The position numbers were made by a program, and so were the translations under genes. 64,000 nt of DNA from Nageia nagi (taxonomy: Eukaryota; Pinophyta): the NCBI GenBank assembly GCA_050084985.1, contig JBITNC010000001.1:5952001-6016000 (forward strand), read 5' to 3'. Under the pieces are notes generated by a model. That model had not been told where the DNA came from. It was given only the letters and a program-made list of their open reading frames with translations, and did not search any database. Shown piece by piece: positions 34,824 through 45,341 of this stretch (position 1 is its first letter; each line of letters starts with the position of its first letter).

Positions 34824-36865
34824 TGTTGAGCATGTGTGATTGTCATTGTTGTCAACACGTGGTTTTGGTAAAGATCAGGTTCCGTAGGTGATGAGGTTAG
34901 CAAGGAGAATTGAAAATCCAGGGTTAGTAAATAAAGTGTTTCGGAAGAGATGACGTCAGCGATTTCGGGCCTTAACTCAAAATCGGAGCCCGAAAGTGAT
35001 GAGGTCAGCAAGGAGCGATCAAATAGCCAACGCCAGTGAGTAAAACATTCCGAAGGGAAGAGATGACGTCACGGGAAGAACGATGTTCACATTTTTGAAT
35101 GAAATCGGGTTCCAGAGATGATGAGGTCAGCAAGGGGTGATTAAAAAGGCCAAAGTCAATAGATTAAGCGTTTCAGAATGAAATGATAAAAGCTCAGTTG
35201 TGGAAAAAAAATCAAGTTCCAGAGAAAGTGAGTAGAGCATTTCGAAAACATGAAGATGACGTCACGGGGAGAACAACATTCACATTTTTGAATGAAACTG
35301 GGTCCCAGAGATGATGAGGTCAGCAAAGAGAGATCAAATAGCTGGAGCCAGTAAATAGAAAATCTCGAAAGTGACAAGGACAGAGAGAAGTCAGATCATA
35401 GTTTGTTGATCTTATGTGGTTTTCATTATTGTCAACACATGGTTTTGGCTATGTCTTCGCGCAGTAGTATGGCAGTAGTATGATGGTCCATTTATAGTCC
35501 TGTTTGCCCTTTCCGAAACCCCCTCAAGGAGACATCTTTAAGTTTCTTTTTTCTAGAAATGACATCAGCACGGACATCATGGGAAGCATTTTACTCTACT
35601 TCCATATTCTGGAGAAGATGATGTTAGCAGTTAGTGTTGAAAAGTTCGGAAGGCCATGCAGATACCTTGGAACTCTCTTCCAGAGTCTGGAGATGATGAC
35701 ATCATGGTGTGGACATTGCAGGAAGCATTTTACTCTACTTCTGGAGTCCAGAGAAGATGACGTTAGCATTGTGTGTTAAAAAGTCCAGAAGGCCACGCAG
35801 ATACCTTGGAACTCTCTTTCAAAGTCTGAAGATGATGACATCATGGTGTGGACATCGCGGGAAGCATTTTACTCTACTTTCAGAGTCCAAAGAAGATGAC
35901 ATTAGTAGTTGGTGTTAAAAAGTTTGAAATGCCATGCAGATACCTTGGAACTCTCTTCTGGAGTCTGAATATGATGACATCATGGTGTATACAATAAACC
36001 TCCGGTAAGCTAGTAAATCTCTAGGCTATAGAAAGAGACTCCGGAACTAAATAATCAGATACTGTCAAATCTCTGAAATCAGTGAAGAAAGAGCTATACT
36101 TGTCTGAACAACTCTGTTTGAGCAAGAGGAGCGTTCATCAGTTACAGCAGTTGCAGTCTCAGATAGTGAACTCTCTTAGTGCAGGAGCAGTTACAAATAA
36201 AGATTCCTTTTCAGTTTGTTTTTAGATAACGTGTCATGAGAGAAATAGATTCCTGGGGGGTTTTCTTGATGTGTAATGGTTGCAGGAAAGTACGTGAAGA
36301 GTGGATTGTAGATTTAGTGAAAATTGGCGAGTAGAGAAGAGTAGCGGAGGGGGAATAGCATGGTAGAGGGGAGTATCAGGAGTATGTGAAGTGAGAAAAT
36401 GAATATGCAGAGAGGATAGTGATTGTTTAACTGTGTTACTTTGGAGCTGTGTGTAGAGATCAAATAATGAGCATTAGAGCTAGACCATTGAGGGTCTTCT
36501 AGAACTGTATTCTTTCCTCCTTTTTGAACGTTGTATCAAGTGGGTGCTTGAGAGTTGGAGTTGGTGCTCCAAGTAGTAGGTGCTACTATTTTTAAAGTGG
36601 TAGTTGGTGCTACCCTTCACAGTTGGTGTTGTGAATCTGTAAGCTTTCTTTAATGACTGGATTTGGATTGGAGTCCAAGCAGTCATTTTCGAGGATGTAG
36701 CCAATCTGGTGAACCTCGTTATATCTGGTGTTGTGTGATGTACTTGGTGTGCTTGCTCAATTTTCTCTGGCTTTTAATTTATCTTTATTTAAGAAGCTTA
36801 AATTGATTATTTTTTTTTTTATACACTGATTCACCCCCCCTCTTAGTGTCACTCGAAGTCCAACA
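34824..36865 (+). repeat. E4 5' LTR
   Basis: TGTTGAGCATGTG..CGAAGTCCAACA. Matches 42233-44273. Contains several GATGAGGTCAGCAAGG repeats in its first 500 bp, TGACGTCA palindromes (e.g. about 34952, 35064, 35252), a triple 139-bp tandem repeat (35582-35998) ending in a TATA-like site, and a T-run/C-run (near 36810-36840) before the end. The open frames seen here on either strand are by-products of the repeats. Confidence 0.95.
35582..35998 (+). repeat. Three 139-bp tandem repeats in E4 5' LTR
   Basis: Units start GGAAGCATTTTACTCTACTT at 35582, 35721 and 35860, each 139 bp. Every unit holds two imperfect palindromes, one around TCTGGAGTCCAGAG and one around GATGATGACATCAT. The last unit runs straight into TATACAATAAA (35988-35998), so the array sits immediately upstream of the probable core promoter. 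The 3' LTR has the same three units. Confidence 0.92.
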
Positions 36866-36867
36866 AT

Positions 36868-36879
36868 TGGTATCAGAGC
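36868..36879 (+). promoter_or_regulatory. E4 primer-binding site (initiator Met tRNA)
   Basis: TGGTATCAGAGC two bases after the LTR end (..CCAACA at 36865). Exact complement of the 3' end of plant initiator tRNA-Met, the usual copia primer. Confidence 0.95.
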
Positions 36880-36929
36880 AAGGTTCCTACTTAGGCTATA
36901 ACAGCTAAGGAGATCCTGGTAGTGGCACT

Positions 36930-38744
36930 ATGGCAAGCAGAGAAGGTTTCTCATCTAACAAGGCACCTCTCTTTGATGGAACCAATTATGCTTTCTGGAA
37001 AATTCGAATGAAGACTTATCTCAGTGCATTAGGTTTTGGTACTTGGGATGCTGTTAAAAGGGGTTACACTCCTCCCCCTACAGGTCCATCAGATGAAGCA
37101 GAAAGAAAGGCATTTGAATGTGATGCAAAAGCAAGAAATGCTCTAATGTGTGGTCTTGTGGAAAGTGAACTGGTGAAAGTTATGGCATGCAAATCTGCAA
37201 AAGAAATATGGAATAAGTTGAAGAGCATTCATGAAGGAGATGATAAAGTCAAGGAAGCAAATCTCCAAACTCATAGAGCTCAATTTGAAGTTCTAAAGAT
37301 GAATGAAGATGAAACCATCGAAGCATACATGTTGAGAGTAAATGAAATTACTAATGCAATCAGAGGTCTTGGGGAAGAAATTGAAGATCATGTCATCGTG
37401 AAAAAGGTACTGCGATCTCTCACATCTCGCTTTGATTCAAAGGTGTCTGCTATTGAAGAAGAAAAAAATTTGAAAACTTTCAGCATGGATGAAATGCATG
37501 GATCGCTGACTGCTTATGAAATGAGGATCAAAAAAGCAAAACATTCAGAAAAGGAAGCAGCGCTTAAAGCCAATAACAGTACCAAAGCCAAAATAGATTC
37601 TGACGATGAGGAACAATCTGATGAAGCAGAAGCAAATTTTGTTCGAAAGCTAAAAAGGGGAAAAGGTAAATATAAAGGCAAGCTACCGTTTAAATGTTTT
37701 AACTGTGGTGGTATTGGTCATTTCATTTCAAAATGTCCATATAGAAAAATTGATAAAGATGATCAAGAATCATATTTTGAGAAAAACCACAAAATGAAAT
37801 CTCATGCTCGAAATAGAAGGTCAAATAGACAGAGCTTCATATCTAGAAATGAAGGCTCCACTGATGATGATTCCAGTAATGAATCAGAAAAAGAATACAA
37901 TGGAGCATTGTTTATGGCATTTGAAGAGAAACTGAATGAAGACAATCAAAATGACCAAGAATATAAAAAAGAAGAGACAGATGAAGAAAATGACTGTGAG
38001 ATTGAGATTGATCTTGAAGAAGAACTAATAACAGCATTGAATGAACTGGATAAAGAAATAAAGAAAAATAAGAAACTCTCAAAAAGGTTTGATGATGCAA
38101 GTAATATTATAGAAAACTTAAAAATAGAAGTGGAAGAATCTAAGAGGATAAATGAGAGTTTGGAGGAACAGCTTCTTGTGAAATTTAAAAATTGCAGTAA
38201 GCTTGAAGAAGAAATAACTAGGCTACGTATGCAACTAGAGGAAGTCACCAAGAAAATCAGCTCTTTTGAATATCTAGAAGGAAGGTCGACTAAACTCAAC
38301 GAAATCATTAACAGTCAAAGAATGTTTTCTGATAAATCTGGTCTGGGATATGAACAAGGACAATCTTCCAATGACATAAAAAGGGAAAACATAAAAGAAA
38401 CCAAGAAGAAGGAAGATAGCTCAGGACTGGAGGATGATGGCTTCACTCAAGTGCATTCCAGAAGAAGACCCTATGCAGGACCAAGAAGTACTCAGCAATA
38501 TAATAGCTACATCCATCCCTTCAATGGATACTATTTCAAATGCAATGCGTATGGACACAAAATTTTTGAATGTAAGTATAATATCACTCCAAGAACCTTT
38601 GTTACTAGGAATGCATTCGGCCCACTAATGGAGTATCCAGTTGAGTGTTACAACTGTCATGAATATGGACACATTGCCAGATTCTGCAGAAATAATCATG
38701 GCAAAAGGTTCTTTCCACCGAGACAATTTCCTTCCATAAGATAG
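36930..38744 (+). CDS. E4 Gag (open, 604 aa)
   Basis: Capsid/nucleocapsid protein. It starts at ATG 36930, 50 nt after the primer-binding site, with the copia Gag signature (LFDGTNYAFWKIRMKTYL). A UBN2-type region to about residue 210 follows, then an acidic/basic linker and a first CCHC knuckle at residues 256-269 (CFNCGGIGHFISKC). A charged coiled-coil region covers about 363-465. A degenerate knuckle that has lost its first Cys lies near residue 536 (KCNAYGHKIFEC), and an intact one at 573-586 (CYNCHEYGHIARFC). The TAG at 38742-38744 is in frame with pol. It could be a leaky gag-pol stop, but one transition from CAG is the simpler reading since seven similar stops follow. Confidence 0.9.
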   Translation: MASREGFSSNKAPLFDGTNYAFWKIRMKTYLSALGFGTWDAVKRGYTPPPTGPSDEAERKAFECDAKARNALMCGLVESELVKVMACKSAKEIWNKLKSIHEGDDKVKEANLQTHRAQFEVLKMNEDETIEAYMLRVNEITNAIRGLGEEIEDHVIVKKVLRSLTSRFDSKVSAIEEEKNLKTFSMDEMHGSLTAYEMRIKKAKHSEKEAALKANNSTKAKIDSDDEEQSDEAEANFVRKLKRGKGKYKGKLPFKCFNCGGIGHFISKCPYRKIDKDDQESYFEKNHKMKSHARNRRSNRQSFISRNEGSTDDDSSNESEKEYNGALFMAFEEKLNEDNQNDQEYKKEETDEENDCEIEIDLEEELITALNELDKEIKKNKKLSKRFDDASNIIENLKIEVEESKRINESLEEQLLVKFKNCSKLEEEITRLRMQLEEVTKKISSFEYLEGRSTKLNEIINSQRMFSDKSGLGYEQGQSSNDIKRENIKETKKKEDSSGLEDDGFTQVHSRRRPYAGPRSTQQYNSYIHPFNGYYFKCNAYGHKIFECKYNITPRTFVTRNAFGPLMEYPVECYNCHEYGHIARFCRNNHGKRFFPPRQFPSIR

Positions 38745-41700
38745 AATAAACAGTTTCAGAACAGTCATCCACAGGAAGAAGAAAAGTATAATAAAAAACA
38801 AGAAGCTGAAATAAAAGTAAAACAAGTCTGGAAAGAAAAGGAGAAACTCAGAGAGGATAAAGAGTCTTTAATCGTTCAAACAGCATTAAAAGCTCAAGAC
38901 AAACCATCACCATGGATATTAGATAGCGAATGCTCAAGTCACATGACAGGTGACAAGAAGAAATTTCAAAAACTACAGGAATATGAAGGTGGGTCAGTAA
39001 GATTTGGAAACAATGATGGCACACAGATTATCGACAAAGGGACATTCAAAATAAATGATGGCAACATCAGATTCGAAGAGGTATTATTTGTTGTGGGACT
39101 GAAGCATAATTTGTTGAGCGTCAGTCAAATATGTGACAAAGGACATGATGTAATTTTCAAAAAGCATGGTTGTGAGATCCGAAGGGCAAATAGTGGTAGA
39201 CTTGTAGCAGTTGATACAAGAACCTATGGTAATTTATACACCTTATCAGATATTTCAGAGGGATCATGTCTTCTAGGCAAGGAGAGTGATGATTGGCTAT
39301 GGCCTAAGATATTGGGACACATCTATTTTAAAAACTTGATGAACATTTGCTCAAAAAGAGCAATAAGAGATATGCCCAGTATCAGCAAACCAACAAATGA
39401 TATTTGTGATTCATGCCAAAGGGGAAAGCAAACTCGGGCAAAGTTCAAAGTGAAAGAATATCACACAAGCAGACCATTGGAAATCATACACACCGACCTA
39501 TGCGGACCAATGAGAACACAAAGCGTCAATGGAGATAAGTATTTTATTCTATTCATAGATGATTATTCAAGAATGACTTGGGTGCAATTTTTGAAACATA
39601 AATCTGAAGCTTTTGAAATGTTCAAAGCATTTAAAAATCAAGTAGAAAATCAGATAGAGAGGAGAATTAAATGTCTTCGCTCAGACAGAGGAGGTGAGTT
39701 CACTTCTGATGAGTTTTCTGAGTTTTGCATACAACACAGAATTAAAAGATAATTCTCTGCAGTAAGAACTCCATAACAAAATGGAGTAGTTGAAAGAAAA
39801 AATAGAGCAGTACAAGAAATGGCTCAAACCATGCTGATAGAAAGCAAGGTTTCTAATAGGTTCTGGAAAGAAGCAGTGCATATTGCAGTGCATATTCAAA
39901 ATAGATGTATGATGCGACCACATGAGGATAGAACACCATATGAATTATGGTTTGGAAGAAAAGCTACAGTGAGGCACTTCAAGATCTTTGGCAGTAAATG
40001 CTATATCAAGAGAATAGAAGAAAATTTAGGAAAGTTTGAGGATAGATCTGATGAAGGTATCTTTCTTGGTTACTCTTTGAAGAGCAAAGCATACAGGTGT
40101 TACAATAAAAGGACAAAAATAATCGTTGATAGTGCTGATGTTCGTGTTGATGAGCAAAGAGATCTTCCCAAGAGAAATGATGATGATGATATTCCTACCT
40201 ATCAAGATTCAATTGAAGAAGACAAAAAGAATAAAAACAAATCTAAGCCTCCTATACAGCAATCATAAGTAAAGAAACCAAAAGATTCAAATTCGCCAAG
40301 TAACCCAAATAGTGTTTCAGAAAATGAGTCGGAAGAAGATGAAAATTCAAAAACTCCACCAAATAGATGGCACAAGGATCATCCATAAGAGCAAATCATC
40401 GGTGAGTTTCATACAGGCATCCAAACTCGCAGAGGGGTTTCACGCACCTATTCTCTCCTATCCAATATAGAGCCTAAAAATGTCTCAGAAGCTAGCCAAG
40501 ATGAAAGCTGGATGAAAGCAATGGAGGAAGAACTCACTCAAATTGAAAAGAATGAAACATGGGAACTCGTTCCTAGACCAGCCAACAAAAATGTGATTGG
40601 CACAAAGTGGATTTTTCACAATAAGTTCAATGAAGATGGGATAGTGGTTCGAAATAAAGCTAGACTTGTCTGCAAGGGATATTCTCAAGTTGAAGGAATT
40701 GATTTTGAAGAAACTTTTGCACCTGTGGCCAGATTAGAAGCTATTCGCATGTTTTTAGCTTTTGCAGTGTATAAAAACTTTAAAGTTTATCAAATGGATG
40801 TAAAATCAGCCTTTCTAAATGGCAAAATTAAGGAAGAAGTCTATATTGAATAGCCAGATGGTTTCCAATTGGGAGAGAATCCTAATCTGGTATGCAAACT
40901 AAAGAAGGCTCTGTATGGTTTAAAACAGGCACCTCGAGCATGGTACTCCAGACTTGATACATATCTTCAGCAGCAAGGCTTTAGAAAAGGAATGGTGGAT
41001 AGCAATTTATACATTAAATCAGAAAAGGAAAATCAGCTAATTGTTGTTGTCTATGTAGATGATATAATTTTTGGAGGAAGCAAGAATGAGCTATGTAAAA
41101 ATCTTGCTGACAACATGCAAACAGAATTCGAGATGTCTATGATAGGTGAGCTTGCATTTTTTCTTGGCTTACAAATCAATCAGTTGAAGAATGGCATGTT
41201 CATTTCTCAAACCAAGTATGTTAAGGAGATGCTGAAGAAGTTTACCATGGAAGACTGTAAACCTATGAGCACCCCTATGACGACAGGCTGCAAATTAAGC
41301 AAGGATGATAAAGCACCAACAGTAGATCAAACACAATATAGGTCAATGATTGGAAGTTTATTATATTTGATAGCTACTAGACTAGATATTCTTCAAGCAG
41401 TATGTATGGTTGCTCGATTTCAAGCAAATCCCAAAGAAACACATGTTATTGCAGTAAAGAGAATATTCAGATATCTCAAAGGTACAGTAGAATATGGTTT
41501 ATGGTATCCTAGAGGAAAGGACTTTACACTTATTGCCTTTTCAGATGCAGACTGGGCAGGATGTGTGGATGATAGGAAGAGCACCAATGGAGGAGCATTT
41601 TATTTGGGTAATAATCTTGTTGGCTGGCACAGTAAAAAGCAAGACTCAGTATCCCTATCTATAGCAGAAGCAGAGTATATAGCAGCAACTTCATGCTGCA

Positions 41701-42005
41701 CATAGATTCTATGGATGAAGCAGATGCTAAAAGATTTTGGTATACAGATTAACGAGCCCATATCAGTTCTTTGTGATAACACAAGTGCAATCAATATATC
41801 AAAAAATCTTGTTATGCACTCATGAACAAAGCATATTGCAATCAGATATCACTTTCTAAAAGAAAGAGTGGCGAAAGGAGAAGTACAGTTGGATTTTGTT
41901 CCAACCACAGAGCAAGTAGCAGACATCTTTACAAAGCCTTTGCCCAAAGACGTCTTCGAATATCTTCGAAACAAGCTAGGAGTTGCTGTCCTTCCCAAGC
42001 ATTAG
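38745..42005 (+). pseudogene. E4 Pol: protease, integrase, RT, RNase H (nonsense-broken)
   Basis: In frame with Gag, no indel, total frame 36930-42005 (1691 codons). Protease motif WILDSECSSHM at 38916-38948: the catalytic D-S-G has become D-S-E (codon 38928-38930, a G-to-A change). Integrase: LGH..C-x2-C (CDSCQRGKQ), Asp in HTDLCGP, Asp in RSDRGGEF, Glu in [55 protein letters not shown] and the active site YVDDIIFGGS at about 41053. RNase H: FSDADWAGC, STNGGAF, AEAEY. Stops: 39750, 39774, 40266 and 40386 (TAA), 40851 and 41703 (TAG), 41823 (TGA). The natural stop is TAG 42003-42005. Confidence 0.92.
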
Positions 42006-42027
42006 CTAGTTCTGGACATCACATTCT

Positions 42028-42230
42028 CAGGGGGAGTGTTTATTTTTTCCTTCCTATATTGCTTCTGTGTATCTTGTTTTTGTATGCATACTACTGATTT
42101 CCTAAGAATGTCGTGTATGGACTCAGGGGGAGTCTGTAAATGCCCTTTGTTATTGTTGACAAAGGGGGAGAGAAAAGTCCCGATGCTGGTATCTGATCAA
42201 GTGGTGTTGCCAACAATTCCAAAGGGGGAG
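42028..42230 (+). promoter_or_regulatory. E4 multiplied polypurine tracts
   Basis: Four purine tracts in 203 bp: CAGGGGGAG at 42028-42036 and 42123-42131, AAAGGGGGAGAG at 42161-42172, and AAAGGGGGAG at 42221-42230. The last abuts the 3' LTR (TGTTGAGC at 42233) and is the primary plus-strand primer. Repeated tracts of this sequence are a described Sirevirus trait. Confidence 0.88.
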
Positions 42231-42232
42231 AT

Positions 42233-44273
42233 TGTTGAGCATGTGTGATTGTCATTGTTGTCAACACATGGTTTTGGTAAAGACCGGGTTCCGAAGGTGA
42301 TGAGGTTAGCAAGGAGAATTGAAAAGCCAGGGTTAGTAAATAAAGTGTTCCAGAAGAGATGATGTCAGTGATTTTGGGCCTTAACTCAAAATTAGAGCCC
42401 GAAAGTGATGAGGTCAGCAAGGAGCGATCAAATAGCCGATGCCAGTGAGTAAAACATTCTGTAGGGAAGAGATGACATCACGGGAAGAACGATGTTCACA
42501 TTTTTGAGTGAAATCGGGTTTCAGAGATGATGAGGTCAGCAAGGGGTGATTAAAAAGGCTGGAGTCAATAGATTAAGCATTCCGAAATGAAATGATAAAA
42601 GCTCACTTGTGGAAAAAAACCAGGTTCCAGACAAAGTGAGTAGAGCATTTTGGAAGCATGAAGATGACGTCACAGGGAGAATAACATTCACATTTTTGAA
42701 TGAAACCGGGTCCCGAAGATGATGAGGTTAGCAAAGAGAGATCAAATAGCCAGAGCCAGTAAATAGAAAATCTCGGAAGCGATAAGGATAGAGAGAAGTC
42801 AGATCACAATCTGTTGAGCTTGTGTGGTTGTCATTATTGTCAACACATGGTTTTGGCTATGTCTTCGTGCAGTAGTATGGCAGTAGTATGATGGTCCATT
42901 TACAGTCCTATTTGCCCCTTTTCGAAACCCCCTCAAGGAGACATCTTTAAGTTTCTTTTTTTTAGAAATGACATCAGCACAGACATCACGGGAAGCATTT
43001 TACTCTACTTTCAGAGTCCAGAGAAGATGATGTTAGCAGTTGGTGTTGAAAAGTCTGGAAGGCCATGCAGATACCTTGGAACTCTCTTTCAGAGTCTGAA
43101 GATGATGACATCATGGTGTGGACATCGCGGGAAGCATTTTACTCTACTTCCAGAGTCCAGAGAAGATGACGTTAGCAGTGTGTGTTGAAAAGTCCGAAAG
43201 GCCACGCAGATACCTTGGAACTCTCTTCCATATTCCGAAGATGATGACATCATGGTGTGGACATCACGGGAAGCATTTTACTCTACTTCTAGATTCCAGA
43301 GAAGATGACATTAGTAGTTGGTGTTGAAAAGTCCGGAATGCCACGTAGATACCTTGGAACTCTCTTCTGGAGTCCAGAGATGATGACATTATGGTGTATA
43401 TAATAAACCTCCGATAAGCTAGTAAATCTCTAGGCTATAGAAAGAGACTCCGAAACTAAATAATCAGATACTGTCAAATCTCTAAAATCAGTGAAGAAAG
43501 AGCTATACTTGTCTAAACAACTCTATTTGAGCAAGAGGAGCGTTCGTCAGTTACAGCAGTTGCAGTCTCAAATAGTGAACTCTCTTAGTGCAAGAGCAGT
43601 TACAAATAAAGATTCCTTTTCAGTTTGTTTTTAGATAACATGTCATGAGAGAAATAGATTCCTAAGGGGTTTTCTTAATGTGTAATGGTTGCAGGAAAGG
43701 ACGTGAAGAGTGGATTGTAGATTTAGTGAAAACTAGCGAGTAGAAAAGAGTAGCGGAGGGGGAATAGCGTGGTAGAGGGGAGTATCAGGAGTATGTGAAG
43801 TGAGCAAATGAATATGCAGAGAGGATAGTGATTGTTTAACTATGTTACTTTGGAGCTGTGTGCAGAGATCAAAACAATGAGCATTAGAGCTAGACCATTG
43901 AGGGTCTTCTAGAACTGTATTCTTTCCTCCTTTTTGAACATTGTATCAAGTGGGTGCTTGAGAGTTGGAGTTGGTGCTCCAAGCAGTAGGTGCTGCTATT
44001 TTTAAAGTGGTAGTTGGTGCTACCCTTCACAGTTGGTGCTGTGAATCTATAAGCTTTCTTTAATGACTGGATTTGGATTGGAGTCCAAGCATTCATTTTC
44101 GAGGATGTAGCCAATCTGGTGAACCTCGTTATATCTGGTGTTGTGTGATGTACTTGGTGTGCTTGCTCAATTTTCTTTGGCTTTTAATCTATCTTTATTT
44201 AAGAAGCTTAAATTGATTATTTTTTTTTATACACTGATTCACCCCCCCTCTCAGTGTCACTCGAAGTCCAACA
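42233..44273 (+). repeat. E4 3' LTR
   Basis: Partner of 34824-36865. Contains the triple 139-bp array at 42991-43407 and a better TATA sequence, TATATAATAAA at 43397-43407. In about 215 bp read by eye the LTRs differ at roughly 7% of sites, nearly all transitions and many at former CpG or CHG sites. Confidence 0.95.
42991..43407 (+). repeat. Three 139-bp tandem repeats in E4 3' LTR
   Basis: Units start at 42991, 43130 and 43269 with GGAAGCATTTTACTCTACTT, as in the 5' LTR. Same unit number in both LTRs, so the array predates the insertion. Confidence 0.92.
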
Positions 44274-44278
44274 TTATC

Positions 44279-45288
44279 ATTGAATATCTTGGTATCACTC
44301 ATCATTAATCTTATGAGATCAATTATGTACTCTTATTTTCTCTTTTATTCTTTATTTTGATTCCATATAGTAAAATAATGAGTCTTTCATTGCCTTTTTC
44401 CTATATCTCTCATGTCTAATTTATTTTTATTTGAATTGATACTTATCATTGGTCTTGGATATTTTTTATAGATATCGCATTGCAAATTTACTCCCACTTT
44501 ATTTCTATACCTAGCACTTATTATTGATCTTTTGAATCAATGGTTAGTATTAACAGAATTGAAGGATTCTATAACCAATATCACTTGTGAATCCAATAAA
44601 TCAACACTTGATAAACCTACTTTGATATCTCAAATACAAGCTCCTAATAATGCCATATATAGTGGTAAAACCTCCCCTTGCACTTGGAGAGGAAACATTC
44701 ACTTTAACATTAATCTATTCATCTTTCAAAGGCTTTACAAAGAATTTTTCTCTATGGCCATAATATCTAATTCTTCTAACCTAATATTTCTACATTCTAG
44801 ATCACTAATACTAGCATAACAATGCTCTCTAAAATAATATATTTTACACCAAGGCCTAGCTTTCCTCTTATAGGATAAAGTCCCACTTTGGCTCATCCTT
44901 TTGACTAAGGGAAATACCATAGTCCATAAGATATACATATCCTTACATTAGGTGGGAATGGTAGGTGGAAGGCTTTTCACCCATACTTATTTAATAGTTA
45001 CATATGCTCACACTTTTTATCTTAATTGTGAGGGTCTACATGTCCACCATAATAACTCCACTCAATGTGGAATACACATGTGGAAATACACCTAATAAAA
45101 AATATATGGGGGCTCCACATTTGCATACATATATAATCCACATTTTATAATAAGTGGATTATTCAATTTCATTATAATATATTTTTCCTCATAAATTAAA
45201 TGTTACATATGTTCCTTTAATTCTTAATTAATTAGGAACATACCTAAGTTATTTACATATAAATAATATTGCATTATACTTTCCAACA
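44279..45288 (-). repeat. Copia LTR (or part of one), minus strand
   Basis: Right edge 45288: the minus strand reads ..AAGGGGGAG then TGTTGGAAAGTATAATGC, a polypurine tract followed by an LTR start. The left edge is not found; the LTR may be cut by E4, whose target duplication ends at 44278. A TATATATGGC-like site on the minus strand near 44655 could be its TATA box. Short open frames at 44532-44819 and 44938-44735 show no recognisable domain and are probably LTR text. Confidence 0.6.
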
Positions 45289-45341
45289 CTCCCCCTTAAT
45301 GCAATATTGGGTTATGAAAGTAAAAGAATGTTCTCCCCCTT
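45289..45341 (-). promoter_or_regulatory. Copia polypurine tracts (two)
   Basis: Minus-strand AAGGGGGAG at 45297-45289, abutting the LTR, and a second copy at 45341-45333. Duplicated tracts again suggest a copia lineage with multiplied polypurine tracts. Confidence 0.75.

Larger units (their letters stand above)
34824..44273 (+). mobile_element. E4: complete Sirevirus-like Ty1/copia retrotransposon
   Basis: 9450 bp with LTRs 34824-36865 and 42233-44273 (2042 and 2041 bp), perfect target duplication TTATC (34819-34823 and 44274-44278), initiator-Met primer-binding site, one gag-pol frame, and a cluster of polypurine tracts before the 3' LTR. INT precedes RT, defining copia. The long LTR with internal repeats, the long Gag with coiled coil and several zinc knuckles, and the multiplied polypurine tracts are known traits of the Sirevirus (SIRE/Maximus) lineage. 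No envelope-like ORF fits in the 228 bp between pol and LTR. It is the youngest large element here by LTR similarity, differing mostly by transitions. Confidence 0.93.

Noticed and set aside
35504-35918. Open frames of 69-91 codons on the + strand with near-identical repeats (also 43118-43327)
   Set aside because: They follow the 139-bp LTR tandem repeats, whose unit keeps partial phase; they are not genes.
36480-36704. 74-codon minus-strand frame, conserved at 43890-44114
   Set aside because: Conserved only because it lies at the same place in both E4 LTRs; no domain.
37912-38308. Ser/Phe/Leu-rich minus-strand frames
   Set aside because: Reverse-strand reading of the Glu/Lys-rich coiled coil of E4 Gag.
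42006-42232. Extra ORF between E4 pol and 3' LTR (open frames on both strands)
   Set aside because: Too short for the Sirevirus envelope-like gene, and it overlaps the multiplied polypurine tracts.
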